From NCBI RefSeq assembly GCF_017308975.1, contig NZ_JADWPD010000030.1, forward strand, positions 1-64,000: 64,000 bases of DNA, read 5' to 3'. Shown here piece by piece: positions 9,085 to 18,900 of the stretch; the stretch's first letter is position 1; every line of letters starts with the position of its first letter. Position numbers and translations under genes: made by a program. The stretch is from Amycolatopsis sp. MtRt-6. Lineage in GTDB: Bacteria > Actinomycetota > Actinomycetes > Mycobacteriales > Pseudonocardiaceae. The notes beneath the pieces are model-generated. The model was not told the origin of the DNA, did not search any database, and saw only the letters and a program-made list of their open reading frames with translations.

Positions 9085-12000
9085 ATGCGTCTCTCGAAAG
9101 ACGACTCCGTGCCGGCCGGGCTGGTCGTCGCCGTGTCGCCGCTGCGATGGCCGTCGGCGCGCGGGGTCGCCGCCGCCGCGCGCGGGGGCGGGCTCGGCGT
9201 GCTCGACCTGACGGCCGGGGGCCCCGCGGCCGCGGACGAGCTCGCGCTGCTCGGGGAATGGGGTGTCCCGGCCTTCGGGGTCCGGCTGGCCCAGCCGGCC
9301 GACCTGCCCGAGGCCGTGACCACCGTGCTGCTGACCGAAGACGCCCGGTGCGCGCCGCGGGACTTCCCGGGCCGGCGGGTGCTGGCCGAGGTCACCTCCC
9401 GGGCGGCGGCCCGCCGGGCGGTCACCACCGGCGCCCACGGCCTGATCGCCCGCGGGCACGAATGCGGCGGCCGGGTCGGGGAACTGAGCACGTTCGTGCT
9501 GCTGCAGGCCCTGCTGGGCGACGACACCCTCGACGTACCGGTGTGGGCGGCGGGCGGCATCGGGCCGCACACCGCGGCGGCCGCCGTCGCGGGCGGCGCG
9601 GCCGGCGTCGTCGTCGACACGCAGCTCGCCCTGCTCCCGGAAGCCGAGCTGCCGTCGGCCCTCACCACCGCCGTCACCGGCCTCGACGGTTCGGAAACGA
9701 CCGTCGCCGACGGCGTCCGCGTGCTGGCCCGGCGCGGCACCGACCCCCTCGAAGCGGGCCAGGACGTCTTCCTCGCCACCCGGTTCCGCGACCGCTGGGG
9801 CACGGTGACCGCGGCGGTGCGCGGCCTGGCCGACGCCGTCGTCGAGGCCCTGAACGTGCCGGACGCGGTGCTGGGCCCCGGCACCGCGGGCAGCCGCGCG
9901 CTCGGCACGGAACTGCCGGTCGCGCAGGGACCGATGACCCGGGTCAGCGACCAGCCCGCCTTCGCCGCCGAGGTCGCCGCGGGCGGGGCGCTGCCGTTCG
10001 TCGCGCTGGCCCTCTCCGGCCCCGAACAGACCCGTGACGTGCTGGAACGCACCCGCGCGGCCGTCGGCGACGCGCCCTGGGGTGTCGGGGTGCTCGGGTT
10101 CGCCGCCGACGACGTCAAGGCCGCGCAGCTGGCGGTCATCCGCGAACTGCGGCCGACCCACGCGATCATCGCCGGCGGCCGTCCCGCCCAGGCCGTGGCC
10201 CTGGAAGACGCCGGCATCGCCACCTTCCTCCACGTGCCGTCGCCGGGGCTGCTGAAGCAGTTCCTCGAAGCGGGCGCCCGCAAGTTCGTCTTCGAAGGCT
10301 CCGAGTGCGGCGGCCACGTCGGCCCGCGCACCAGCTTCCCGCTGTGGGAGGCCCAGCTCGGCGTGCTCGCCGACTTCCTCGCCGGCACGCCGGACGCGGC
10401 CGCGGACCTGCGGCTGCTGTTCGCCGGCGGTATCCACGACGAGCGCTCCGCGGCGATGGTGGCCGCCCTCGCCGCGCCGGTGGCCGCGCGCGGCGCGGCG
10501 ATCGGGGTGCTGATGGGCACCGCCTACCTCTTCACCCGCGAGGCCGTCGACGCGGGTGCCGTCCTCCCGCTGTTCCAGCGCCGGCTCCTGGAAGCCGAGC
10601 ACACCGACCTCCTCGAAACCGCCCCCGGCCACGCCACCCGCTGCGTGCGCAGCCCGTTCACCGAGGAGTACGCCGCGATCAAGGCGGACCTCGCCGAGCG
10701 CGGCGTGCCCAGCCGCGACGCCTGGGAACACCTGGAGACGCTCAACGTCGGGCGGCTGCGCCTGGCGAGCAAGGGCATCGAGCGCGTCGGCGACGAGCTG
10801 CGGGACGTCGGCGAAGACCGGCAGCTCGCCGAAGGTATGTTCATGGCGGGCGAGGTCGCCGTGCTGCGCTCGGCCGTCACCACGATCGCGGACCTGCACC
10901 ACTCGGTGGGCGAGGGCGCGAACGCGTTCCTGCGCGACCGGGCCGCCGAGTTCGGCGGCACCGAGACCGAACCGCCCGCGCCGGCGCCGCTGGACATCGC
11001 GATCGTCGGCATGGCCTGCATGTTCCCGCAGGCCCCCGACCTGGCCGCGTTCTGGGCGAACGTCCTCGCCGGCACCGACGCGGTCACCGAGGTGCCCCCG
11101 CAGCGCTGGGACACCTCGCTGTACTACGACCCCGAGGGACAGGGAGAGCGGACGCCGTCGCGCTGGGGCGGGTTCCTGCCCGAGATCGGCTTCGACCCGC
11201 TGAAGTACGGCATCCCGCCGTCGTCGCTGGCCAGCATCGAACCCGTGCAGCTCCTGGCCCTGGAGGCCGCGCACCGCGCGCTGGCCGACGCGGGCTACGC
11301 CGACCGCGCGTTCGACCGCGCCCGGACGTCGGTCGTGTTCGGCGCCGAAGCGGGCAGCGACCTGTCGAACGCGATGACCCTGCGGTCCGTGCTGCCGTCC
11401 TACCTGGGCGAGCTGCCGTCCGAACTGGACGAACGGCTGCCGCGGATCACCGAGGACTCGTTCCCGGGTGTGCTCGCGAACGTCATCGCCGGGCGGATCG
11501 CCAACCGGCTCGACCTGGGCGGGGCCAACTACACCGTCGACGCCGCGTGCGCGTCTTCGCTGACCGCGGTGGACGTCGCCTGCAAGGAGCTGACCGCCGG
11601 CACCAGCGACCTCGTCCTCTGCGGCGGCGCCGACCTGCACAACGGCATCAACGACTACCTCCTGTTCGCCTCCGCGCACGCCCTTTCGCCGACCGGCCGC
11701 TCGGCGACGTTCGACAGCGCCGCCGACGGCATCGCGCTCGGCGAAGGCGTCGCGTGCCTCGCGCTGAAGCGTCTCGCCGACGCCGAACGCGATGGCGACC
11801 GCGTGTACGCCGTGATCAAGGGCGTCGGCGCGGCTTCGGACGGCCGGGCTCTGGGCTTGACGGCGCCGCGGCCCGAAGGGCAGCACACCGCGCTGACCCG
11901 CGCCTACCGCAACGCCGGCGTCTCGCCCGCGCGCGTCGGGCTCGTCGAGGCGCACGGCACCGGCACCGTCGTCGGCGACCGGACCGAGCTGGGGACGCTG

Positions 12001-15000
12001 ACGAAGGTGTTCACCGAGGCCGGCGCCGCACCCGGCGCGTGCACGATCGGCTCGGTGAAGTCGCAGATCGGGCACACCAAGTGCGCCGCGGGCCTGGCCG
12101 GGCTGATCAAGGCCGCCCTCGCCGTGCACACCGGCGTCAAGCCGCCGACGCTGCACCTGTCGTCGCCGAACCCGGCGTGGGACCCCGCGACAAGCCCGTT
12201 CGTGTTCCAGTCGGCGGCGCAGCCGTGGACCGCGCCGCCGGCCGAGCGGCTCGCCGGGGTCAGCGCGTTCGGCTTCGGCGGCACCAACTTCCACGTGGTG
12301 CTCGGCGCCCACGACGGCGTCCCGCCCGCGCAGGCCGCCGACGAGTGGCCCGCGGAGCTGTTCACCTTTCCGACGGAGGCCGCGGCGCGGGAGTTGCTGG
12401 CCACGGCTTCGGAAGTTCCTTCGCCGTGGCGGCTGCGCGATCTGGCGCTGGCGGCGGCCCAGCGGGCGCACGGGCGTCCGGCGCGGCTCGCCATCGTCGC
12501 GTCCACTGTGGACGAGCTGGTCGACTTGCTGCGCAAGGCGTTGGACGGGCACGACGCCCCCGGCGTGTTCCGCGCCGACGACGCGGTGCCGGGCGAGGTC
12601 GCGGTGGTGTTCCCCGGCCAGGGCAGCCAGCGGCCGGGCATGTTCGCCGAGCTGTTCGTCACCTTCCCCGAGCTGCAGCGTTACCTGCGCCTCGACCGGG
12701 CGACGGCCGAGGTCGTCTTCGGGCCGGCGGCGTTCGGGGAGACGGCGCGGCAGGACGCCGTGGACCGGGTCACCGACACCCGTGTCGCCCAGCCCGCGCT
12801 CGGGATGGCCGGGCTGGCCGCGTTCCGGTTGCTGACCCGCGCGGGCGTGCGGCCCGCGATGCTGGGCGGGCACAGCTACGGCGAGCTGACGGCGCTGGCC
12901 GCGGCCGGCACTTTCACGCCGGAAGGACTGGTGCACGCGAGCCACGCCCGGGCGACGGCGATCCTCGACGCGGTGCCTGGGGACGATCCCGGCGCGATGG
13001 CCGCGGCCTCGGCGTCCGCCGCCGAGGTGGTCGCGGTTCTCGGCGAATCGCGGGTCGTCCTGGCCAACCACAACTCGCCGAAGCAGACGGTGATCTCCGG
13101 GCCGACCGCCGACGTCGAGGCCGCGGTCGGGCAGCTGCGGGCCGCCGGGCTCGGCGCGAAGCGGATCCAGGTCGCGTGCGCGTTCCACAGCTCGCTGGTG
13201 GCCCCGGCGGGGGAGGCGTTCGGCCGGGCCCTGGACGCGATCGGCGTCGTGCGGCCCGCGGTCCCGGTGTACGCGAACCGGACGGCCGCGCCCTACCCGT
13301 CGTCGCCGGACGCGGTTCGTGGTGAACTGGCCGCCCAGCTGGGTGCACCGGTCCGGTTCGTCGAGCAGATCGAGGCGATGTACGCGGCCGGAGCGCGGGT
13401 GTTCGTCGAGGCCGGGCCCGGGGCCGTGCTGGCCAAGCAGGTCGCCGCCATCCTCGGCGACCGGCCGCACCGCACGGTCGGGTTCGAACAGCCGGGCCGC
13501 CGCGGCCTGCCGGGGTTCCTGGGTGCCTTGGCGCAGCTGGCGGTGTCCGGGGTGAGCGTCGAGACGGGCTGGCTGTTCCGCGGCCGGGACGCGGTGGACG
13601 CGTCCACGGCGCCGCGGCCGAAGCGTCCGGGGTGGACGGTCGATGGCCACCTGCTCCGCGCGGCGGACGGCACGATCCCGGCCGGAGCGCTCCGCCCGGC
13701 GGAGCGGGTCTCGTTCGGGGTGGCGGCCGCGGCACCGGCGGCCACGTCGGAGGCGATGGTCGCGGACTTCCTGCGCACGAGCCGCGAGATGATCGCGGCC
13801 CAGCGCGACGTGCTCCTGGGCTTCCTCGGCACCGACACGCCCCTGCCGGTCCCGGCCCCGGTCATCGAGCACCCCAATGTGGCGTTGGTTGCATCTGACG
13901 CACCGAACGCCACATTGGGTGCGTCTGACGCACCGAACGCCACATTGGGGTGCTCTGTGCTGGAGACCGTGGTGGCGGTGATCGGGGAGCGGACGGGGTA
14001 TCCGGTGGAGATGATCGAGCCGGATCTCGATCTGGAAGCCGATTTGAGTGTGGATTCGATCAAGCGGGCGGAGATCGCGGGTGAGCTGGCGTCCCGGCTG
14101 GGGCTGGCGGGCGGTGATGTGGAGGAGTTCGCGAAGGCCCGCACGGCGGCCGCGATCGCCGAGCTGATCGGCGACGAACGTCCCGAGCCGGCGTCGGTGG
14201 CTTCGGTGCTGGAGACCGTGGTGGCGGTGATCGGGGAGCGGACGGGGTATCCGGTGGAGATGATCGAGCCGGATCTCGATCTGGAAGCCGATCTGAGTGT
14301 GGACTCGATCAAGCGGGCGGAGATCGCCGGCGAGCTGGCGACCCGCCTCGACCTCGACCCGGGTGGCGACGTGGAGGAGCTGGCCAAGGCCCGCACGGCC
14401 GCGGCGATCGCCGAGCTGATCGACGGCGAGCGCCCCAAGGTGGCCTTGGTTGCGTTCAACGCACCGAAGGCCACATTGGGTGCGTTGGACGCACCGAAGG
14501 CCACATTGGGGCGCTTGGCGCCGGGCGAGCCCGAGCCGCTCGTCGTTGCGCCGAAACGGCTGGTCATGGCCGAAACCGCGCTTCCGGCCGCCGAGACTCC
14601 CGGCGTCGCCGGGCGGAAGTTCCTTCTGCTCGGCGGTGGCGCGCTCGCGGAGGCCGTCCGGGACCACCTCGCCGCGCTGGGCGCGGTCGCCGAGGTCGCC
14701 GACGACGTCCGTGCCGGGTTCGACGGGGTCCTGTTCATGCAGCCCGTGCTGCCCGCCGCCTTCTCGCAGTACCAGGCCGCCCTCGCCACCGAACCCGCCT
14801 GGCTGCTCACCGCCGGCCCCGGCGAAGGCCTGCGTGGCTTCCACCGCAGCCTCGCCCGCGAATACCCGGACACGCTCACCCGCCTCGTCGAACTCCCGAA
14901 GGACGACACGCCCGCACGTCAAGCCGCCGCCTTCGTCGCCGAGCTGTCCACAGCGGACCGCGAACCCGTCGTCGTGCGGCACGGAGACCACCGGAGTGGC

Positions 15001-15924
15001 TTCCGGATGACCGAGCAGGACCTCGGCCCGCTCGGCAGCAGCGGCGCGGGTCCGGCGGGCGACGGCGCCGCCGAAGCCGCCGCGATCGGCCTGACGCGGG
15101 ACTCGGTCGTCCTGCTCGTCGGCGGCGCGAAGGGCATCACCGCCCGGTTCGCCGCCACCCTCGCCACGGCCGCCCGGTGCCGGATCGAACTCCTCGGCCG
15201 GACGCCGGTGCCCGCACAGCAGGACGACTATCCGCAGGCCAGAACCGCGAAGGACCTCCGCGCCGCGCTCATCGGAGCCGGGCTGAAGAGCCCCGCGGAG
15301 ATCGAACGGACCGTCCGCCGGATCCTCGGCGAACGCGAAGTCCGGCAGACCCTGGCCACCCTCGACGCGCTCGGCAGCCCGGCGCGCTACCAGTCGGTCG
15401 ACATGCTCGACGCCGAAGCCGTGCACCGCGCGGTCAAGGAGATCCACGCCGAGCACGGCCGGCTCGACGGCATCGTCTACGCGGCCGGCGTCATCGAGGA
15501 CAAGCTCGTCGCCGAGAAGACGCCGGAGTCGTTCGAGCGCGTGTACGGCACCAAGGTCGACGGCGCCCGCACCCTCCTCGACGCGACCGCCGACCTGCCC
15601 GGCGAACCCGCGTTCGTCGTCCTGTTCGGCAGCATCGCCGCGACGCTGGGCAACCGCGGGCAATCCGACTACGCCGCCGCGAACGACGCCCTCGAAACGC
15701 TGGGCCGGCAGTGGCCCGCCGGGCGCGCGGTGACCGTCCACTGGGGACCGTGGGCGCCGACCGGCGACCACGACGGCATGGTGACGCCGGAGCTGATGCG
15801 CGACTACGCCCGCCGCGGCATCGCGCTGATCGACCCGGAGGAGGGCACTCTCGGTCTGCTGCGGGAGCTGGCCTGGGGCCGTCCGGACACCGGCGCCGTC
15901 GTCCACACCGCCTCGGGCTGGTGA
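9085..15924 (+). CDS. Iterative PUFA/HglE-type polyketide synthase: NPD-NPD-KS-AT-ACP-ACP-KR
   Basis: A 2279-residue multidomain synthase. In order: an NPD/PfaD-like flavin enoyl-reductase domain (1-260, with ECGGRVG), a second one (275-600, with SECGGHVG and AGGIHDERS), a ketosynthase (about 635-1090; active Cys about 822 in DAACASS, then EAHGTGT and SQIGHT), an acyltransferase (about 1165-1460; Ser about 1264 in GHSYGE), two ACPs (Ser about 1658 and 1741, both in LSVDSIKRAEI), and a ketoreductase (about 2005-2260; Tyr in GQSDYAAAND). There is no DH here; it is on the next gene. Related architectures are PUFA synthases, heterocyst glycolipid synthases and enediyne synthases, all iterative. 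Two 79-bp repeats lie in frame in the linkers before ACP1 and after ACP2. The first NPD copy has Arg where the second has the conserved His. The domain calls are firm; the product is unknown. Confidence 0.88.
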   Translation: MRLSKDDSVPAGLVVAVSPLRWPSARGVAAAARGGGLGVLDLTAGGPAAADELALLGEWGVPAFGVRLAQPADLPEAVTTVLLTEDARCAPRDFPGRRVLAEVTSRAAARRAVTTGAHGLIARGHECGGRVGELSTFVLLQALLGDDTLDVPVWAAGGIGPHTAAAAVAGGAAGVVVDTQLALLPEAELPSALTTAVTGLDGSETTVADGVRVLARRGTDPLEAGQDVFLATRFRDRWGTVTAAVRGLADAVVEALNVPDAVLGPGTAGSRALGTELPVAQGPMTRVSDQPAFAAEVAAGGALPFVALALSGPEQTRDVLERTRAAVGDAPWGVGVLGFAADDVKAAQLAVIRELRPTHAIIAGGRPAQAVALEDAGIATFLHVPSPGLLKQFLEAGARKFVFEGSECGGHVGPRTSFPLWEAQLGVLADFLAGTPDAAADLRLLFAGGIHDERSAAMVAALAAPVAARGAAIGVLMGTAYLFTREAVDAGAVLPLFQRRLLEAEHTDLLETAPGHATRCVRSPFTEEYAAIKADLAERGVPSRDAWEHLETLNVGRLRLASKGIERVGDELRDVGEDRQLAEGMFMAGEVAVLRSAVTTIADLHHSVGEGANAFLRDRAAEFGGTETEPPAPAPLDIAIVGMACMFPQAPDLAAFWANVLAGTDAVTEVPPQRWDTSLYYDPEGQGERTPSRWGGFLPEIGFDPLKYGIPPSSLASIEPVQLLALEAAHRALADAGYADRAFDRARTSVVFGAEAGSDLSNAMTLRSVLPSYLGELPSELDERLPRITEDSFPGVLANVIAGRIANRLDLGGANYTVDAACASSLTAVDVACKELTAGTSDLVLCGGADLHNGINDYLLFASAHALSPTGRSATFDSAADGIALGEGVACLALKRLADAERDGDRVYAVIKGVGAASDGRALGLTAPRPEGQHTALTRAYRNAGVSPARVGLVEAHGTGTVVGDRTELGTLTKVFTEAGAAPGACTIGSVKSQIGHTKCAAGLAGLIKAALAVHTGVKPPTLHLSSPNPAWDPATSPFVFQSAAQPWTAPPAERLAGVSAFGFGGTNFHVVLGAHDGVPPAQAADEWPAELFTFPTEAAARELLATASEVPSPWRLRDLALAAAQRAHGRPARLAIVASTVDELVDLLRKALDGHDAPGVFRADDAVPGEVAVVFPGQGSQRPGMFAELFVTFPELQRYLRLDRATAEVVFGPAAFGETARQDAVDRVTDTRVAQPALGMAGLAAFRLLTRAGVRPAMLGGHSYGELTALAAAGTFTPEGLVHASHARATAILDAVPGDDPGAMAAASASAAEVVAVLGESRVVLANHNSPKQTVISGPTADVEAAVGQLRAAGLGAKRIQVACAFHSSLVAPAGEAFGRALDAIGVVRPAVPVYANRTAAPYPSSPDAVRGELAAQLGAPVRFVEQIEAMYAAGARVFVEAGPGAVLAKQVAAILGDRPHRTVGFEQPGRRGLPGFLGALAQLAVSGVSVETGWLFRGRDAVDASTAPRPKRPGWTVDGHLLRAADGTIPAGALRPAERVSFGVAAAAPAATSEAMVADFLRTSREMIAAQRDVLLGFLGTDTPLPVPAPVIEHPNVALVASDAPNATLGASDAPNATLGCSVLETVVAVIGERTGYPVEMIEPDLDLEADLSVDSIKRAEIAGELASRLGLAGGDVEEFAKARTAAAIAELIGDERPEPASVASVLETVVAVIGERTGYPVEMIEPDLDLEADLSVDSIKRAEIAGELATRLDLDPGGDVEELAKARTAAAIAELIDGERPKVALVAFNAPKATLGALDAPKATLGRLAPGEPEPLVVAPKRLVMAETALPAAETPGVAGRKFLLLGGGALAEAVRDHLAALGAVAEVADDVRAGFDGVLFMQPVLPAAFSQYQAALATEPAWLLTAGPGEGLRGFHRSLAREYPDTLTRLVELPKDDTPARQAAAFVAELSTADREPVVVRHGDHRSGFRMTEQDLGPLGSSGAGPAGDGAAEAAAIGLTRDSVVLLVGGAKGITARFAATLATAARCRIELLGRTPVPAQQDDYPQARTAKDLRAALIGAGLKSPAEIERTVRRILGEREVRQTLATLDALGSPARYQSVDMLDAEAVHRAVKEIHAEHGRLDGIVYAAGVIEDKLVAEKTPESFERVYGTKVDGARTLLDATADLPGEPAFVVLFGSIAATLGNRGQSDYAAANDALETLGRQWPAGRAVTVHWGPWAPTGDHDGMVTPELMRDYARRGIALIDPEEGTLGLLRELAWGRPDTGAVVHTASGW
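13872..13950. repeat. 79-bp palindromic repeat, copy A (inside the synthase gene)
   Basis: The left arm CCCCAATGTGGCGTTGGTTG is inverted relative to two direct copies of a roughly 30-bp unit ending GCCACATTGGG. It is read in frame as PNVALVASDAPNATLG plus a second ASDAPNATLG, within the low-complexity linker between the AT and ACP1. It has exactly the same length as copies B and C. Confidence 0.85.
14433..14511. repeat. 79-bp palindromic repeat, copy B (inside the synthase gene)
   Basis: Same three-unit structure and length as copy A with compensating changes in the arms (AAGGCC for AACGCC). It is read in frame as PKVALVAFNAPKATLG then ALDAPKATLG, immediately after ACP2 and before the ketoreductase half. 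Confidence 0.85.
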
Positions 15925-18900
15925 CGCGGATGCCGGACCCTGTTGCCATCGTCGGGATGTCCGTGCTGCTGCCCGGCGCTCCCGACCTGGCGAGCTACTG
16001 GCGCAACCTCACCGGCGGCGTCGACGCGATCACCGACGTGCCGCCCGGGAAGTGGGACCTCGCGCACTACGCGCCGGACGCACAGCGCCGCGCCGACCGG
16101 GTCTACTGCCGGCGCGGTGGGTTCGTCGACGAACTGGCCGAAGTGGACGTCACCGGCTTCGGGATCATGCCGAACTCCGTGCCCGCCACCGAACCCGACC
16201 AGCTGATCGCGCTGCGGGTCGCGGCGCAGGCCGTCGCGGACGCCGGTGGCCCGGACCGCCTGCCCGCCGACCGCGCGAAGATCGGCGTCGTGCTCGGCCG
16301 CGGCGGCTACCTGACGCCGGGGCTGGTCCGGCTCGACCAGCGCGTCCGCACCGCGAGCCAGCTCGTCCGCACCCTCGGCGAGCTGCTGCCCGACCTCGAC
16401 GCCGACCGCCTCGACGCCGTGCGGCAGGCCTTCACCGACCAGCTCGGCCCCGAGGCACCCGAGTCCGCGATCGGCCTGGTGCCCAACCTGGCCGCGTCGC
16501 GGCTGGCCAACCGGCTCGACCTGCGCGGCCCGGCCTACACCGTGGACGCCGCGTGCGCGTCCTCGCTGATCGCCGTCGACCACGCCGTGCGGGAGCTGGC
16601 CACCGGCCGGTGCGATGTCGTCCTCGCCGGCGGCGTGCACCACTGCCACGACATCACCTTCTGGAGCGTGTTCACCCAGCTCGGCGCGCTGTCGCCGTCC
16701 GAGCGGATCCGGCCGTTCCACCGCGACGCCGACGGCGTGCTGATCGGCGAAGGCACCGGCGTCGTCGTCCTCAAGCGCCTCGCCGACGCCGAGCGCGACG
16801 GCGACCGCGTCTACGCGGTGATCACCGGGACCGGCGTCGCCTCCGACGGGCGGACGGCGAGCCTGGCCAGCCCCGACTCCGGCGGGCAGGTCCGGGCCGT
16901 CCGCCAGGCGTGGGCCGCGGCGGGCCTCGACCCCGCCGCGGCCGACTCGATCGGCCTGCTGGAGGCGCACGGCACCGCGACCCCGGCCGGCGACGCCGCG
17001 GAGCTCGCGACCCTCGCGGAGGTCTTCGGACCGCGGGGGAGCGCGGTGCTCGGCTCGGTCAAGTCGATGATCGGCCACACGATGCCCGCGGCCGGGATCG
17101 CCGGGCTCGTCAAGGCGGCGCTGGCCGTCCACCACGGCGTCCTGCTGCCCACCCTGCACTGCGACGACCCGCACCCGGCGCTCGCGGCCACTCGCTTCTC
17201 CACTTTGGACACGGCACGACCGTGGGACGCGCCGGTGCGCCGCGCCGGCGTCAACGCGTTCGGCTTCGGCGGCATCAACGCCCACGTCGTCCTGGAACAG
17301 GCGCCGGGCCGCGCGAAGCCGGTCGTGGTGCGCGAGCCCGAACGCGTGCTGCGGCTCGCCGCGCCGACCGTCGACGCGCTGCGCGAAGCGTTCGACCGGG
17401 GCGGTCACCAGGAGATCGGCGCCGGGCCGGTCCGGCTCGGCATCGTCGACCCGACGGAGAAGCGGCTGGCCCTGGCCAGGAAGGCCCTCGCGCGGGGCCG
17501 GGCCTGGCGCGGCCGCAACGACGTGTGGTTCGCCGACCGCCCCCTGCTCGGCCCCGGCGGCGGCAAGATCGCCTTCCTGTTCCCCGGCCTGGAATCGGAA
17601 CTGACGTTGAACTGCGGCGACGTCGCCCGCCACTTCGGCCTGCCGTGGCAGCACGAGGACGTCGAGGTCGGCGACGTCGGGCGGCAGGGTGCCGCGGTGT
17701 TCGAGCTGGGCAGGCTGCTGCACGCCGCCCTCGGCAGGCTCGGGGTCACGCCGGACGCCGTCGCCGGGCACAGCCTGGGCGAGTGGACGGCGATGGCGGT
17801 GGCCGGCGTGTACGCCGAAGCCGAGGTCGACGCCTTCCTCGCCGGGTTCGACCCGGACGCGCTCGTCGTCCCCGGGCTCGCCTTCGCCGCGATCGGCGCG
17901 CCCGCGCCCCGGGTGCTCGACGAGCTGGCCGGGCGGGCGGACGTCGTCCTGTCGCACGACAACTCGCCGAACCAGGCCATGATCTGCGGTCCGGAAGCCG
18001 CCGTCGGCGCGCTCGTGCGGCGGTTCCGCGACGCCGGGATCGTCGCGCAGGTGCTGCCCTTCCGCTCCGGCTTCCACACCCCGATGCTGCGGCCGTACCT
18101 GGACCCGATCCGCGAAGCCGCCGAGCGCTTCACACTGCACCCACCGGCCCTGCCGCTCTGGTCGGCGACCACGGTGTCGGAGTACCCGGCGGACGAGGCC
18201 GCGGTCCGCGAGCTGTTCGTGCGGCACCTGCTGCAGCCGGTCCGGTTCCGCCCGCTCGTGCGGGCGCTGCACGAGGCCGGGTTCCGCGCGTTCGTCCAGG
18301 TGGGCGCCGGGCAGCTCGGCTCCCTCGTCGGTGACACCCTGCACGGCGAAGAGCACCTGGTCGTGGCGGCGCACTCGGCGCAGCGGCCCGGGCTCGCGCA
18401 GCTGCGCCGGGTCGCCACGGCGCTGTGGGCCGACGGTCTTGACATCGACTTCGCGCGCCTGCCGGGCGAGCGGCACGTGACACCCAAGGCGGTCAAGCTC
18501 GACCTCGGCGGCCGGCTGATCTCCCTGGACGAGCAGGTCCGCGCCCGGATCGCGCTGCCGGCCATCCGGAAGTCCACTGTGGACGACCTGGCCGCGAAGG
18601 GCCCGCTCGCCGCGGAGTTCGCCGCCCTGCTGGCCGACACCGCCGAGCTGGCGTCCACCGTGCTCGCCGGACCGGCCCGCCGCCTCCCGCCGCCGCGGGA
18701 GCTGGACACCACGCTCACCGTGTCGCTCGAGACGATGCCGTACCTGCTCGACCACTGCTTCTTCAAGCAGCCGCCGCAGGCCGACCCGGGCGACCGCTGG
18801 CCGGTCGTCCCGGCCACCACGGTGATCGACCACCTGATGCGGTTCGCCGAGCGGGCCGCGCCCGGCCGGCACGCGGTCGCCGTGCACGACGTCCGGCTCA

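Noticed and set aside
13950..14511. Nearly identical ACP1 and ACP2 as an assembly duplication
   Set aside because: The two ACP segments differ at several codons and in the distal half (LGLAGGDVEEF versus LDLDPGGDVEEL), and tandem ACPs are normal in PUFA-type synthases.
13872..14511. Short repeats in the synthase as a CRISPR array
   Set aside because: Units are contiguous or palindromic without unique spacers of constant length, and no cas gene is present.
9049..15906. 2285-codon open frame on the minus strand opposite the synthase
   Set aside because: It is the antisense shadow of a real, motif-rich gene, a common effect in very GC-rich DNA.
15177..15920. 5' extension of the second synthase gene
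   Set aside because: The frame is open but Arg-rich and overlaps the KR domain of the first gene; the KS domain begins only after the GTG at 15921.
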